Source: DATHGT01 sp035317605
Lineage (GTDB): Bacteria > Methylomirabilota > Methylomirabilia > Rokubacteriales > CSP1-6
Direction: 5' to 3'
Assembly (NCBI GenBank): GCA_035317605.1
Contig: DATHGT010000038.1
Span: 1-8,100, forward strand
DNA: 8,100 nt
In this document: one piece after another, positions 1 to 5,972 of the stretch
Layout: each line of letters begins with the position of its first letter
Position numbering within the stretch: the stretch's first letter is position 1
Program-made: the position numbers and the translations under genes
The notes under the pieces: model-generated
Databases searched by the model: none
The model's input: the letters and a program-made list of their open reading frames with translations, nothing else
Told to the model about the DNA's origin: nothing

Positions 1-1
1 G

Positions 2-793
2 CGCGAGCAACTGCGCCGGGCGGGGGCACCCGGGCCACGGGTGCTCGGTCTCGACGAGGTCTCGATCAAAAAGGGCCAGACTTATCGCATCATCGTCAGC
101 GACTTGGTCCGTCGCCGCCCGATCTGGTTTGGCGGCACCGATCGCTCGGAGGCGAGCCTGGACCAGTTCTACACGTGGCTCGGCCCTCGCAAAACCGCGC
201 GGATTCGCCTCGTCGTCATGGACATGTGGAAGCCGTTTCGCCTGGCGACCACGCACCACGCCCCCCAGGCCAGCATCCTGTTCGACAAGTTCCACGTCCT
301 GCGCCACCTGGGCGACGCGCTCGATCAGGTCCGCAAGAGCGAGTACGCCCGGCTGTCGGGCCGCCAGCGTCGCTTCATCAAGGGCCAGAAGTACACCCTG
401 CTGGCCCACCGCGAGAACCTGACGCTCAGTGGCCGTCAGGCGCTCACGACGCTGCTCCGCGCGAACAAGCGACTCCACGTCGCCTACCTGCTCAAGGAGT
501 CGTTCGGGCAACTTTGGGACTACCGGCGCGAGGCCTGGGCGCGTCGCTTCTTCGAGACCTGGCGCGTGGCCCTGCGGTGGCAACGCCTGCGTCCCTACGA
601 GAAGTTTGCGGCGATGGTCGACCGGCACTGGGACGGCCTCGCGGCCTACTGCCACCCCGAGAACAAGGTCGCGCTCGGCTTCGTCGAGGGCCTGAACAAC
701 AAGATCCGGGTCCTCCAGCGTCGCGCGTACGGCCTCCGCGACGAAGAGTACCTCCGCCTCAAGATCCTCACGTGCATGCTGCCGGAGATCTGA
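2..793 (+). CDS. ISL3-family DDE transposase, C-terminal part (5' end beyond window)
   Basis: This enzyme catalyses cut-and-paste transposition of its IS. The frame is open to the left edge of the window and ends with TGA at 791-793, leaving 263 visible residues. ISL3 transposases are usually around 400 residues, so the N-terminal zinc finger and helix-turn-helix are presumed to lie to the left. The catalytic triad is readable: D in LGLDEVSIKKG (codon 53-55), D in VVMDMWKPFR (221-223) and E in FVEGLNNKIRVLQRRAYG (686-688). The segment FDKFHVLRHL between the second D and the E is also typical of the family. A GTG at 41 is an internal codon, not a credible start, because conserved sequence begins right there. 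I see no stop or frameshift in the visible part, so the enzyme may be functional. Confidence 0.9.
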   Translation, partial: REQLRRAGAPGPRVLGLDEVSIKKGQTYRIIVSDLVRRRPIWFGGTDRSEASLDQFYTWLGPRKTARIRLVVMDMWKPFRLATTHHAPQASILFDKFHVLRHLGDALDQVRKSEYARLSGRQRRFIKGQKYTLLAHRENLTLSGRQALTTLLRANKRLHVAYLLKESFGQLWDYRREAWARRFFETWRVALRWQRLRPYEKFAAMVDRHWDGLAAYCHPENKVALGFVEGLNNKIRVLQRRAYGLRDEEYLRLKILTCMLPEI

Positions 794-826
794 CCGTGGC
801 ATCAGACCCACAGGTGCGTGAAATCA

Positions 827-849
827 CCCACACGACTTCACGAAGAGCC
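827..849. repeat. Right terminal inverted repeat of the ISL3 element
   Basis: The sequence from CCCACACGACTTC to GAAGAGCC lies between the transposase stop and the T run. It matches the expected form of an ISL3 terminus, with GGCTCTTCGTG at the outer tip when read inward. Just inside, CGTGAA (817-822) and TTCACG (837-842) form a 6-bp inverted repeat around a 14-nt loop, which may be part of the transposase binding site. The partner repeat is outside the window. Confidence 0.7.
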
Positions 850-2019
850 TTTTTTTTTTTGAACAGAGGCTTCGCCTGTCCTGAATGTGGGACGAAGTCA
901 ATAACATTCAATCTCCACTACACATTTTCGATCGATCCTCAGCCGCAACCGAATCACTGGGATGTCTGGAGCGTCCTCGCACACGAGTTTGGTCACATGC
1001 TGGGGTTCGGACATATGACGGGAGCTATTTGTACGGACTCGGCTCAACCACCGCCACCGCGGTGCAGTCAACAGTCGGACCGCAACACGATGACGAATCC
1101 CGTCTTCGATGGGGAGAATTGCGAGCAGAACGTCAACGGCTACGATAAAGGGAATGCGGATAGTCTCTATCCTCCTCCCACCGCACTGTCCGCCGACATC
1201 GTCGTGTTTCGTCCGGGAAATGCGCAGTGGCTCATCCGGCGCTCCTTCGACGGGGGACTGACGCAAGTCAACTGGGGTTGTGGATCATGTGCCGACAAGC
1301 CGGTGGCTGCCGATTATGACGGCGATGGCTTCAGTGATGTCGCGGTGTACCGGAACGGGGAGTGGTTCATCCAACGATCTTCGGATGGAGGAACGATCGA
1401 TGTCTGGTGGGGCTGCGTATCATGCGGGGATATTCCGGTGCCGGCTGACTACGACGGAGACGGTCGGGCCGACATCGCCGTCTACCGCTCAACGACCGGA
1501 CAGTGGTTTATCCTTCGGTCATCGGATGGGGGGCTTACTCAGGTCAACTGGGGCTGTGGGTCGTGTGGAGACATTCCAGTACCTGCCAAATACGACGGCG
1601 ACGGAAAGGCCGACATCGCTGTCTATCGCCAGAGTACGGGCCAGTGGTTTATCCTTCGGTCCTCAGATGGCGGTGTGACCCAGCCCTACTGGGGCTGCGT
1701 GTCGTGTGGGGATCTTCCCGTGCCGGCCGATTTCGACGGTGACCATCGAGCTGACATCGCCGTCTACCGTCCGAGCACGGGAGAGTGGTTCATTCTACGA
1801 TCCTCGGACGGTGGCCTGACGCAGACGAACTTCGGTTGTCCTGGATGCGGGGATGTCCCGGTCCCAGCCGACTACGATGGCGATGGGCGGACCGACATTG
1901 CCGTCTATCGGCCTGGCACCGCGGAGTGGTTTATACTCCAATCCTCCGCCGGGTACCGGAGTCTCGTATGGAACGCGTCCGGCCAGCAGGACCAGCCGGT
2001 CAAGTTCGTCAAGCGGTGA
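850..2019 (+). pseudogene. Secreted metzincin-type zinc protease with FG-GAP repeats, 5' end removed by the IS
   Basis: The frame runs from the IS junction to TGA at 2017-2019, about 389 codons. HEFGHMLGFGH at 982-1014 is the HExxHxxGxxH zinc site of metzincins (matrixin-like M10). NTMTNPVF, with its Met at 1090-1092, is a plausible Met-turn. The catalytic part is followed from about 1190 by five FG-GAP/VCBS-like repeats with DxDxDG calcium loops, such as ADYDGDGRADIAVYR, and the protein ends QPVKFVKR. Enzymes of this build are normally exported and calcium-stabilised, but no signal peptide or propeptide is present here. They would have been upstream of the IS. A GTG at 796 inside the IS is in frame and could give a 407-residue IS-protease fusion, preceded by GGAG at 784-787. 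That product would lack an export signal. Third positions are less GC-rich than in the right half of the window, which hints at a different origin. Confidence 0.8.
1192..1960 (+). repeat. Five tandem FG-GAP-like coding repeats, 141-bp period
   Basis: The calcium-loop codons (DYDGDG and variants) start at 1312, 1447, 1588, 1729 and 1870. The last three intervals are exactly 141 bp (47 residues), and the first is 135 bp. Each unit has the order calcium loop, ADIAVYR, GxWFILRSSDGG, then WGCxSCGD(I/L/V)PVPA. At DNA level CAGTGGTTTATCCTTCGGTC occurs identically at 1501-1520 and 1642-1661, one period apart, so some units duplicated recently or are homogenised. The paired cysteines (WGCGSC, WGCVSC, FGCPGC) recur in every unit. 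Confidence 0.85.
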
Positions 2020-2054
2020 CTCCCACGCGCGATGGCGGCCTGGCCGGCAGGGAT

Positions 2055-2059
2055 AGGAG
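2055..2059 (+). promoter_or_regulatory. Ribosome binding site of the small exported protein
   Basis: AGGAG lies 7 nt before the ATG at 2067. It fixes this start over the nearby in-frame ATGs at 2073 and 2076. Confidence 0.7.
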
Positions 2060-2066
2060 CTGACAC

Positions 2067-2498
2067 ATGACAATGATGGTCGGGTGCGCATCACGTCTTG
2101 GCGTGGTCATCGGCACCTTGGTGTTGATTCTCCTGTTGGGTGTCGCCTCGCCGGTGCTGGCGGGTTGTTCGGTCGCGGGAAACTTCACGTTTACCTCCAC
2201 CGGAGGCTTTGGCTTGCTATCGTTGGCAGCTGACGGCAAGGTCATTATGGGCTTCGTTCCCGGTCACGACATCTGCCCAACCTGCCTCTTTGCCGGACGT
2301 TCTGTTGACGGCACCTATCGGACGCTCGCGACCGACGGGGGATGCATGTTCACGATGGACGTATCGGGTGGCGGCCGCAAGGATACGATCGCTGGAGCGG
2401 TGGCGTTCGAAGGCCGTGTACTATTGTTTATAGCTTCGACGTCACCCGACTACGGGAATGGGCTCGCACTGCGCAACGACGTTCTCACCGGCCAGTAG
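2067..2498 (+). CDS. Small exported protein or lipoprotein of unknown function
   Basis: This is a 143-residue protein that I do not recognise. Residues 11-33 are a hydrophobic export signal ending PVLAGC. L31-A32-G33-C34 fits a lipobox, which would lipidate C34 and leave a mature protein of about 110 residues. Cleavage by signal peptidase I after VLA is the alternative. The mature part is rich in glycine, threonine and beta-prone residues, with ICPTC at 68-72 and GGC at 90-92. With C34 this makes four cysteines, an even number that would suit two disulfides and so favours non-lipidated export. The ATG at 2067 has AGGAG at 2055-2059, 7 nt upstream. The gene starts 47 bases after the protease stop on the same strand, so the two were probably cotranscribed and may share a secreted function. 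Confidence 0.7.
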   Translation: MTMMVGCASRLGVVIGTLVLILLLGVASPVLAGCSVAGNFTFTSTGGFGLLSLAADGKVIMGFVPGHDICPTCLFAGRSVDGTYRTLATDGGCMFTMDVSGGGRKDTIAGAVAFEGRVLLFIASTSPDYGNGLALRNDVLTGQ

Positions 2499-2637
2499 CG
2501 TCGTCAGCGCCGAGCTCAGCTTCCCCGCGCACTGGCGACCCGCAACTACCGTAGAAAGGCCGCAGATCTCTGAATCATCGGCACCTGGGCTGCATCGGAG
2601 ATAGGCGCTTTTCTGAAACGCTCTACTCAACCGTCCC

Positions 2638-2736
2638 CACGCTATCGTCATGGCCCACCAGTACCTCGACCAGCTCGACGAGCGGCTCCAGCGGGCGATC
2701 CTCGGCAACGTCGGCACGCTCATCGCCTTCCGGGTC
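2638..2736 (+). pseudogene. Fragment of a conjugation-type ATPase (TraG/TraD or HerA-like/DUF87 C-terminal region)
   Basis: The translated stretch AHQYLDQLDERLQRAILGNV followed by GTLIAFRV resembles the conserved C-terminal segment of TraG/TraD-type and related DUF87/HerA-like ATPases, where an (A)xQYLxQL ... ILGNVGTxIxFRVG pattern is common. In the parent protein this segment lies within the P-loop ATPase domain that pumps or couples DNA during transfer. Only about 33 codons survive. The frame has a TGA upstream at 2614-2616, and downstream resemblance stops after FRV at 2736, exactly where the minus-strand orfA remnant ends. The ATG at 2650 is an internal methionine of the motif, not a start. 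The identification rests on remembered family patterns and has not been aligned. Confidence 0.5.
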
Positions 2737-2852
2737 CCATGTTTCCGGGCCGCCGCCGGCACCGACGTTTCGCCCTTGAGAATACTTACCACTGGTGCCG
2801 CCCGCCGCTTCGCCGTCCACCGCTGCGGCGACTCCGGGCTCTCGTCCGCCAT
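2736..2852 (-). pseudogene. 5' remnant of an IS3-type transposase orfA (helix-turn-helix protein)
   Basis: Read on the minus strand from the ATG at 2852-2850, the first residues MADESPESPQRWTAKRRA, then VVSILKGETSV and AARKHG, match the N-terminus of a widespread IS3-group orfA. In the intact protein the helix-turn-helix continues with a segment like LTVAEVEEWRE. Here the match stops after HG at about 2736, so only about 39 codons remain and orfB is absent. AGGAGGT (2863-2857) lies 4 nt upstream of the ATG, and a GTG at 2858 is an alternative start. The frame stays open for another ~100 codons beyond the junction, but that sequence has no family resemblance. Confidence 0.6.
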
Positions 2853-2863
2853 GGCCACCTCCT

Positions 2864-2886
2864 CGACCGTGATCTCATCACGGTCG
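2864..2886. promoter_or_regulatory. Perfect 10-bp hairpin at the 5' end of the orfA remnant
   Basis: CGACCGTGAT and ATCACGGTCG are perfect inverted repeats around a CTC loop. On the minus strand the stem ends one base before the Shine-Dalgarno sequence of the orfA remnant. In intact insertion sequences such structures can limit transposase translation on read-through transcripts. That role here is an inference from position. Confidence 0.6.
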
Positions 2887-3017
2887 TCTGGGTGGACCTA
2901 ATTTAATTTCGAGGGGAGCAAGATACGCTGAAGATCAAGTTCCGCATCGCCGAGGCGGAGTCGCCGTTAGCATTCCGGTGGGTGCTTGCGCGTAGCTCCA
3001 GCGCCTCGAAACCTGGG

Positions 3018-3788
3018 TCAGAGGCCGAGGCGTTCCTTCAAAGCCTGGACGCGGTCGCGGGCGACTTCGAGCTCGGTGCGCTTGGGGTCTTTGACGCGGG
3101 CGAGGAGACGGCCACCGGGCCAGGGCTGGATTTCGTCGAGGTGATCGAGGTTGAGCAGGGTGCCGCGGTGGATGCGGAGGAACTTCGCGGGATCGAGCTT
3201 TGACTCGAGATCGGCGAGACCGTGGTCGACGACGTGGACGCTCGTGGCCGTCACCGCGTGGGTGAGCCGGTCGCGCGTGGTGAAGTGGGTGATGGCGGTC
3301 ACGTCGAGGAACTGGACGCCGTCGCGGGTGCGGAACGGGATGCGCTTGAGATACGCGGACGGCGGCGCGCCGAGCGTAGCGGCCAGGCGCTCGAGCACCG
3401 CGGCCAGGTCGCCGCGCGAAGGCTCGGCGCGCAGGCGCTCGACGCGATCGAGCGCGCGCACGAGGCGCGGGCGCTCCACGGGCTTGAGCAGGTAATCGAT
3501 CGCGCTCGCCTCGAACGCCTCGAGCGCGTGCTGGTCGTAGGCGGTCGTGAACACCACGCAGGGCCCCGCCGGCAGACGCCGCGCCATTTCCAGGCCGGAC
3601 ATGCCGGGCATGTGGATGTCGAGGAACACCACGTCGGCGGTCACGCGCGCGAGCGTGGCCAGCGCCTCCGCGGCATCGCCGGCCTGACCGACGATCTCGA
3701 CGCGACCGGTGGCGCCGAGCAGCCGCGCCAGGCGGGTCCGCGCGAGCGGCTCGTCGTCGACGAGGAACGCGCGTAGACGCCCGTCCAG
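3018..3788 (-). CDS. LytTR-family response regulator
   Basis: This DNA-binding regulator should be phosphorylated by the kinase encoded just upstream. From the CTG at 3788 it is 256 residues, normal for the family. The receiver domain (about 5-120) shows the acidic pocket LVDDEP (D11, D12), phospho-acceptor D57 in VVFLDIHMPGMSG, T82 in FTTAYD and K102 in LLKP. A LytTR DNA-binding domain covers about 148-253, with the typical core FLRIHRGTLLNLDHLDEI. The start is odd. Between the kinase TGA (3794-3792) and the phospho-acceptor region there is no in-frame ATG, GTG or TTG until a GTG at 3644, which would delete the acidic pocket. The CTG at 3788 has GAGGG 7 nt upstream (3800-3796) and places the protein start where homologues begin. 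The gene is in the same frame as the kinase, so translational coupling or TGA read-through are alternatives. Confidence 0.85.
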   Translation of the reverse strand: MDGRLRAFLVDDEPLARTRLARLLGATGRVEIVGQAGDAAEALATLARVTADVVFLDIHMPGMSGLEMARRLPAGPCVVFTTAYDQHALEAFEASAIDYLLKPVERPRLVRALDRVERLRAEPSRGDLAAVLERLAATLGAPPSAYLKRIPFRTRDGVQFLDVTAITHFTTRDRLTHAVTATSVHVVDHGLADLESKLDPAKFLRIHRGTLLNLDHLDEIQPWPGGRLLARVKDPKRTELEVARDRVQALKERLGL

Positions 3789-3791
3789 CGG

Positions 3792-4880
3792 TCAGCCCTC
3801 GCGCCGGAGCGGAAACGAGAGCGAGACCACTTTCCCTCCGTCCGCGGCTTCGACGTCGAGACGCCCGTGCTCGCCGTAGAGCACGGCCAGGCGCGCACGC
3901 AGACCGTCGAGTCCGTGGCCGAGCGGGACGGTCTCCAATGCGAACGCGGCCCCGTCGTCCCACACGCCGAGCCAGAGACGACCGTCGCGCGCCTCGGCGC
4001 GTACACGGATCTCGGTGGCCTCGCGGCGAGCCGCGGCGACGTGCTTGACGCTGTTCTGGACCAGCGTGTGGAGCGCGAGCGGCGGCACCGCGCACGATTC
4101 CAGCTCCGGCGGCGTCTCGATCAGGCAGTGCAAGCGGTCGCCGAGCCGCGCCTCCTCGATGCCGAGATACGCGCGCACGATCTCGATCTCGGTGCGCAGC
4201 GGCACCATGTGCTGGGCGCCGGCGTCGAGCGAGAAGCGGAGCAAGGCGGCGAGCTGCTCGACGAGCTTCTCCGCCCGCTCGGGATCGTCGGGGATCAGCG
4301 CCGAGATCGCGTTGAGGGTGTTGAACAAGAAATGCGGGTGTAGCCGCGACTCGAGTGAAGCCAGCCGCGTCTCGGCGAGTAGCTTCTCGGCGCGCTCGCG
4401 CTCGACCTCCTTCGCCCGAAGCTCGGCCTCGGTCGCTTGTAGGCGAGCGCGCGTCACCTCGTACACAGTCATGCCGCCGCCGAAGCCCAGCGTGATGAAG
4501 CCGCAGATGCTGAGACTGGTCGTGATGACCCGGCCCAGCGCGGAGGCCGGGACCAGGCCGACGCCGACGACGATGAAGGCCGAGAGCACGCAGCCCACCG
4601 CGGCGATGGTCAGCAGCGTGGCCGTCAGCACGAGCCAGGCCCCGCGCCCTCGGTCCCAGTTCAGTCGGCGACCCACGACGGGCACGATGAGTCCGGCCAG
4701 CCCACCGATCGTGTGCGAGAAGATCAGCGAGGAGATCAGCTCAGGGACGAACGGCCGGCCGCTGGCCGCCGTGAACATGACGGCGACCGTGATCGCGGCC
4801 AGCGTGTTGACCACCGCGAGCCGGAGCCACCGCCCCGGGTTGCCGACCCCGGACGATTCAGCCGCCGCGCACTCCGTCAT
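3792..4880 (-). CDS. LytS/YehU-type membrane sensor histidine kinase
   Basis: This inner-membrane kinase should autophosphorylate on histidine and pass phosphate to the adjacent LytTR regulator. From the ATG at 4880 it is 362 residues. Four hydrophobic segments lie at about 22-40, 47-69, 82-108 and 118-140 with only short loops, so no external sensory domain is evident. A charged, coiled-coil-like linker (about 142-177) leads to the His_kinase domain, with LHPHFLFNTLNAISALI and the probable phospho-acceptor H183 in PHF. The ATPase part shows the N-box around QNSVKH (N276), a DDG at 308-310 and GHGLDGLRARL near 321-331. A GTG at 4889 is an alternative start, only 4 nt after the hydrolase stop; neither start has a strong Shine-Dalgarno. 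The gene ends with TGA directly before the regulator. The stimulus cannot be inferred. Confidence 0.9.
   Translation of the reverse strand: MTECAAAESSGVGNPGRWLRLAVVNTLAAITVAVMFTAASGRPFVPELISSLIFSHTIGGLAGLIVPVVGRRLNWDRGRGAWLVLTATLLTIAAVGCVLSAFIVVGVGLVPASALGRVITTSLSICGFITLGFGGGMTVYEVTRARLQATEAELRAKEVERERAEKLLAETRLASLESRLHPHFLFNTLNAISALIPDDPERAEKLVEQLAALLRFSLDAGAQHMVPLRTEIEIVRAYLGIEEARLGDRLHCLIETPPELESCAVPPLALHTLVQNSVKHVAAARREATEIRVRAEARDGRLWLGVWDDGAAFALETVPLGHGLDGLRARLAVLYGEHGRLDVEAADGGKVVSLSFPLRREG
3796..3800 (-). promoter_or_regulatory. Ribosome binding site supporting a CTG start for the response regulator
   Basis: GAGGG within the last codons of the kinase gene lies 7 nt before CTG 3788. 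No standard start codon sits at a comparable distance, so this site is the main evidence for CTG initiation. Confidence 0.5.
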
Positions 4881-4893
4881 CGCCGCCACGATA

Positions 4894-5964
4894 CTACGGC
4901 AGCCGCCCGAGCCATCCGGCGACCTCCTCGGCCGTCCGCCGGTGGACGACCACCCCGAGATGGCCGATGTTCGGCAGCACCGTGAACGTGGCCCGCGTAT
5001 TTTGGGCTGCGCCCGCGGTGTCCCCAGCCGCGACGAGTGTCGGTGGACTTGGGGGACCCGCGGCTCGGCCCGCCACCAGGTGAGGTGCGATCGTCGGCTC
5101 GTAGCGCTCCGCGAAGAAGGATTCGTCGCGGGCGCCGGCGAGCACGAGCAGCGGCTGGCGGAGCGCTCCGAGATCGCGCGCCAGATCCCGGCCGGGCGAG
5201 AGCGAGGCCATCATGCGAAAGCTGTAGGCGAGCACCTGAAGCGGGTCGGCCGACTCCGCCGGCTGGCTGAAGCGGAGCACGATCGCGTCCTGGCCCGACG
5301 TGTCGCCGCGCGCCGCCTTGTCGGCGAGCTCCCTGATCTTCGGCACGTCGGGGCGCGCCCAGCCCCCGGCATTGACTTTGGTGGTCGGCGCGTCGGGGCC
5401 GAGATACGGCGCGAGCAGGACGTAGCCGTCGACGCTGGGACCGGCCGCCCTCCCCGCGTACCGGAGCACGAGCGCGCCGCCCGCGGAATGGCCGAGCAGC
5501 ACGATCCGCGCAGCGGGACGCTCCCGGCGAATCACACTCAATACGTCGGCCAGGTCGTCGTCGAGCTGACCGATGTAGTCGACGTCTCCGCGCCGGCCGC
5601 CGGACTCGCCGTGGCCCCGGAGATCGAGCGCATACACGGTGGCGACCCCGCGCTCGCTCAGATAGGTCGCGAGCGGGTGAAAGTAACGGCCGCGCCCCGA
5701 GGAGCCGTGGATCGCGACGACCACCACGTCGCGCGACGCCGCGTACACGCGAGCGGCCAGCGGTGTCCCGTCGCGCGCGGACAGCATGCGCGGCGCCGGC
5801 AAACCGGAATAGTCCGCGCCGACCACGCCGGCGTCGTCGTACACGCGAGGACTGTCGGAGCCCGGCGTCGCCATGCCGACGAGGGCCCGCGCGATGAAGC
5901 CACCCACGACCACGACCGAGACGAACGCGATCCGCCACACCCCGCCTCGACTCATCAGGCTCAT
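4894..5964 (-). CDS. Membrane-anchored alpha/beta hydrolase (serine hydrolase, lysophospholipase/S33-like)
   Basis: This is a serine hydrolase of 356 residues, probably an esterase or lipase of the cell envelope; its substrate is unknown. An N-terminal hydrophobic segment (about 11-30) suggests a signal anchor. The fold's landmarks are in order: oxyanion-loop HGSSG at 86-90, LDLRGHGESGG at 113-123, nucleophile elbow GHSAGG with S160, acid D280 in AGARDESFF and H335 in NIGHLG. The GHGxS arrangement is typical of the lysophospholipase/monoacylglycerol-lipase branch. A Pro/Gly/Ala-rich insertion lies at about 298-321, between the acid and the histidine. The ATG at 5964 was chosen because it follows the restored TGA of the upstream gene by 8 nt. 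A GTG at 6036 is in frame but would overlap the haem-motif codons of that gene. A second ATG lies at 5955. Confidence 0.88.
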   Translation of the reverse strand: MSLMSRGGVWRIAFVSVVVVGGFIARALVGMATPGSDSPRVYDDAGVVGADYSGLPAPRMLSARDGTPLAARVYAASRDVVVVAIHGSSGRGRYFHPLATYLSERGVATVYALDLRGHGESGGRRGDVDYIGQLDDDLADVLSVIRRERPAARIVLLGHSAGGALVLRYAGRAAGPSVDGYVLLAPYLGPDAPTTKVNAGGWARPDVPKIRELADKAARGDTSGQDAIVLRFSQPAESADPLQVLAYSFRMMASLSPGRDLARDLGALRQPLLVLAGARDESFFAERYEPTIAPHLVAGRAAGPPSPPTLVAAGDTAGAAQNTRATFTVLPNIGHLGVVVHRRTAEEVAGWLGRLP

Positions 5965-5972
5965 GGCCGCGC

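Larger units (their letters stand above)
1..849 (+). mobile_element. ISL3-family insertion sequence, right part (left end outside window)
   Basis: The element comprises the transposase reading frame (2-793), a 33-bp untranslated stretch and a right terminus ending ...ACGAAGAGCC at 849. ISL3-family elements typically have inverted repeats beginning GGCTCTTC or similar when read inward, and the reverse complement of this end reads GGCTCTTCGTGAAGTCGTG. The next bases are an 11-T run and then sequence that reads as an unrelated secreted protease, so 849/850 is a sharp junction. The family usually duplicates 8 bp of AT-rich target, and the T run could contain that duplication. The left copy is outside the window, so the duplication cannot be confirmed. 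Confidence 0.8.
2499..3017. other. Region without an intact gene; mobile-element debris
   Basis: No complete reading frame with family resemblance or a good start is seen between the small exported protein and the response regulator. Bases 2499-2637 hold nothing I can name. Bases 2638-2852 hold two truncated coding remnants, and 2864-2886 a hairpin; these are described separately. Bases 2890-3017 include the AT-rich patch TAATTTAATTTCG near 2900 and otherwise no recognisable signal. I found no convincing hairpin-plus-T terminator for the genes on either side. Confidence 0.6.

Noticed and set aside
817..860. Possible intrinsic terminator: inverted repeat CGTGAA/TTCACG followed by a T run
   Set aside because: The stem is only 6 bp with a 14-nt loop and lies 7 nt before the T's. 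The arrangement is better explained as IS terminus plus AT-rich target.
877..888. CPEC at the start of the protease remnant as a zinc ribbon
   Set aside because: There is no second CxxC pair at a suitable distance. The segment precedes a metzincin site and more likely belongs to the catalytic domain.
2499..2637. Possible gene or terminator after the small exported protein
   Set aside because: All frames are short or unrecognisable, and no stem followed by a T run is present.
2650..2901. Plus-strand open frame of 83 codons starting with ATG at 2650
   Set aside because: The ATG is an internal methionine of the ATPase fragment, and everything after 2736 is antisense to the orfA remnant.
3018..3644. 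GTG at 3644 as the start of the response regulator
   Set aside because: It would remove the acidic pocket and the first half of the receiver domain, although homologous sequence continues unbroken upstream to 3770.
2935..4095. Minus-strand open frame of 386 codons
   Set aside because: It is out of frame with the LytTR regulator and kinase that occupy the same strand, and it is Arg/Pro/Ala-rich with no motif.
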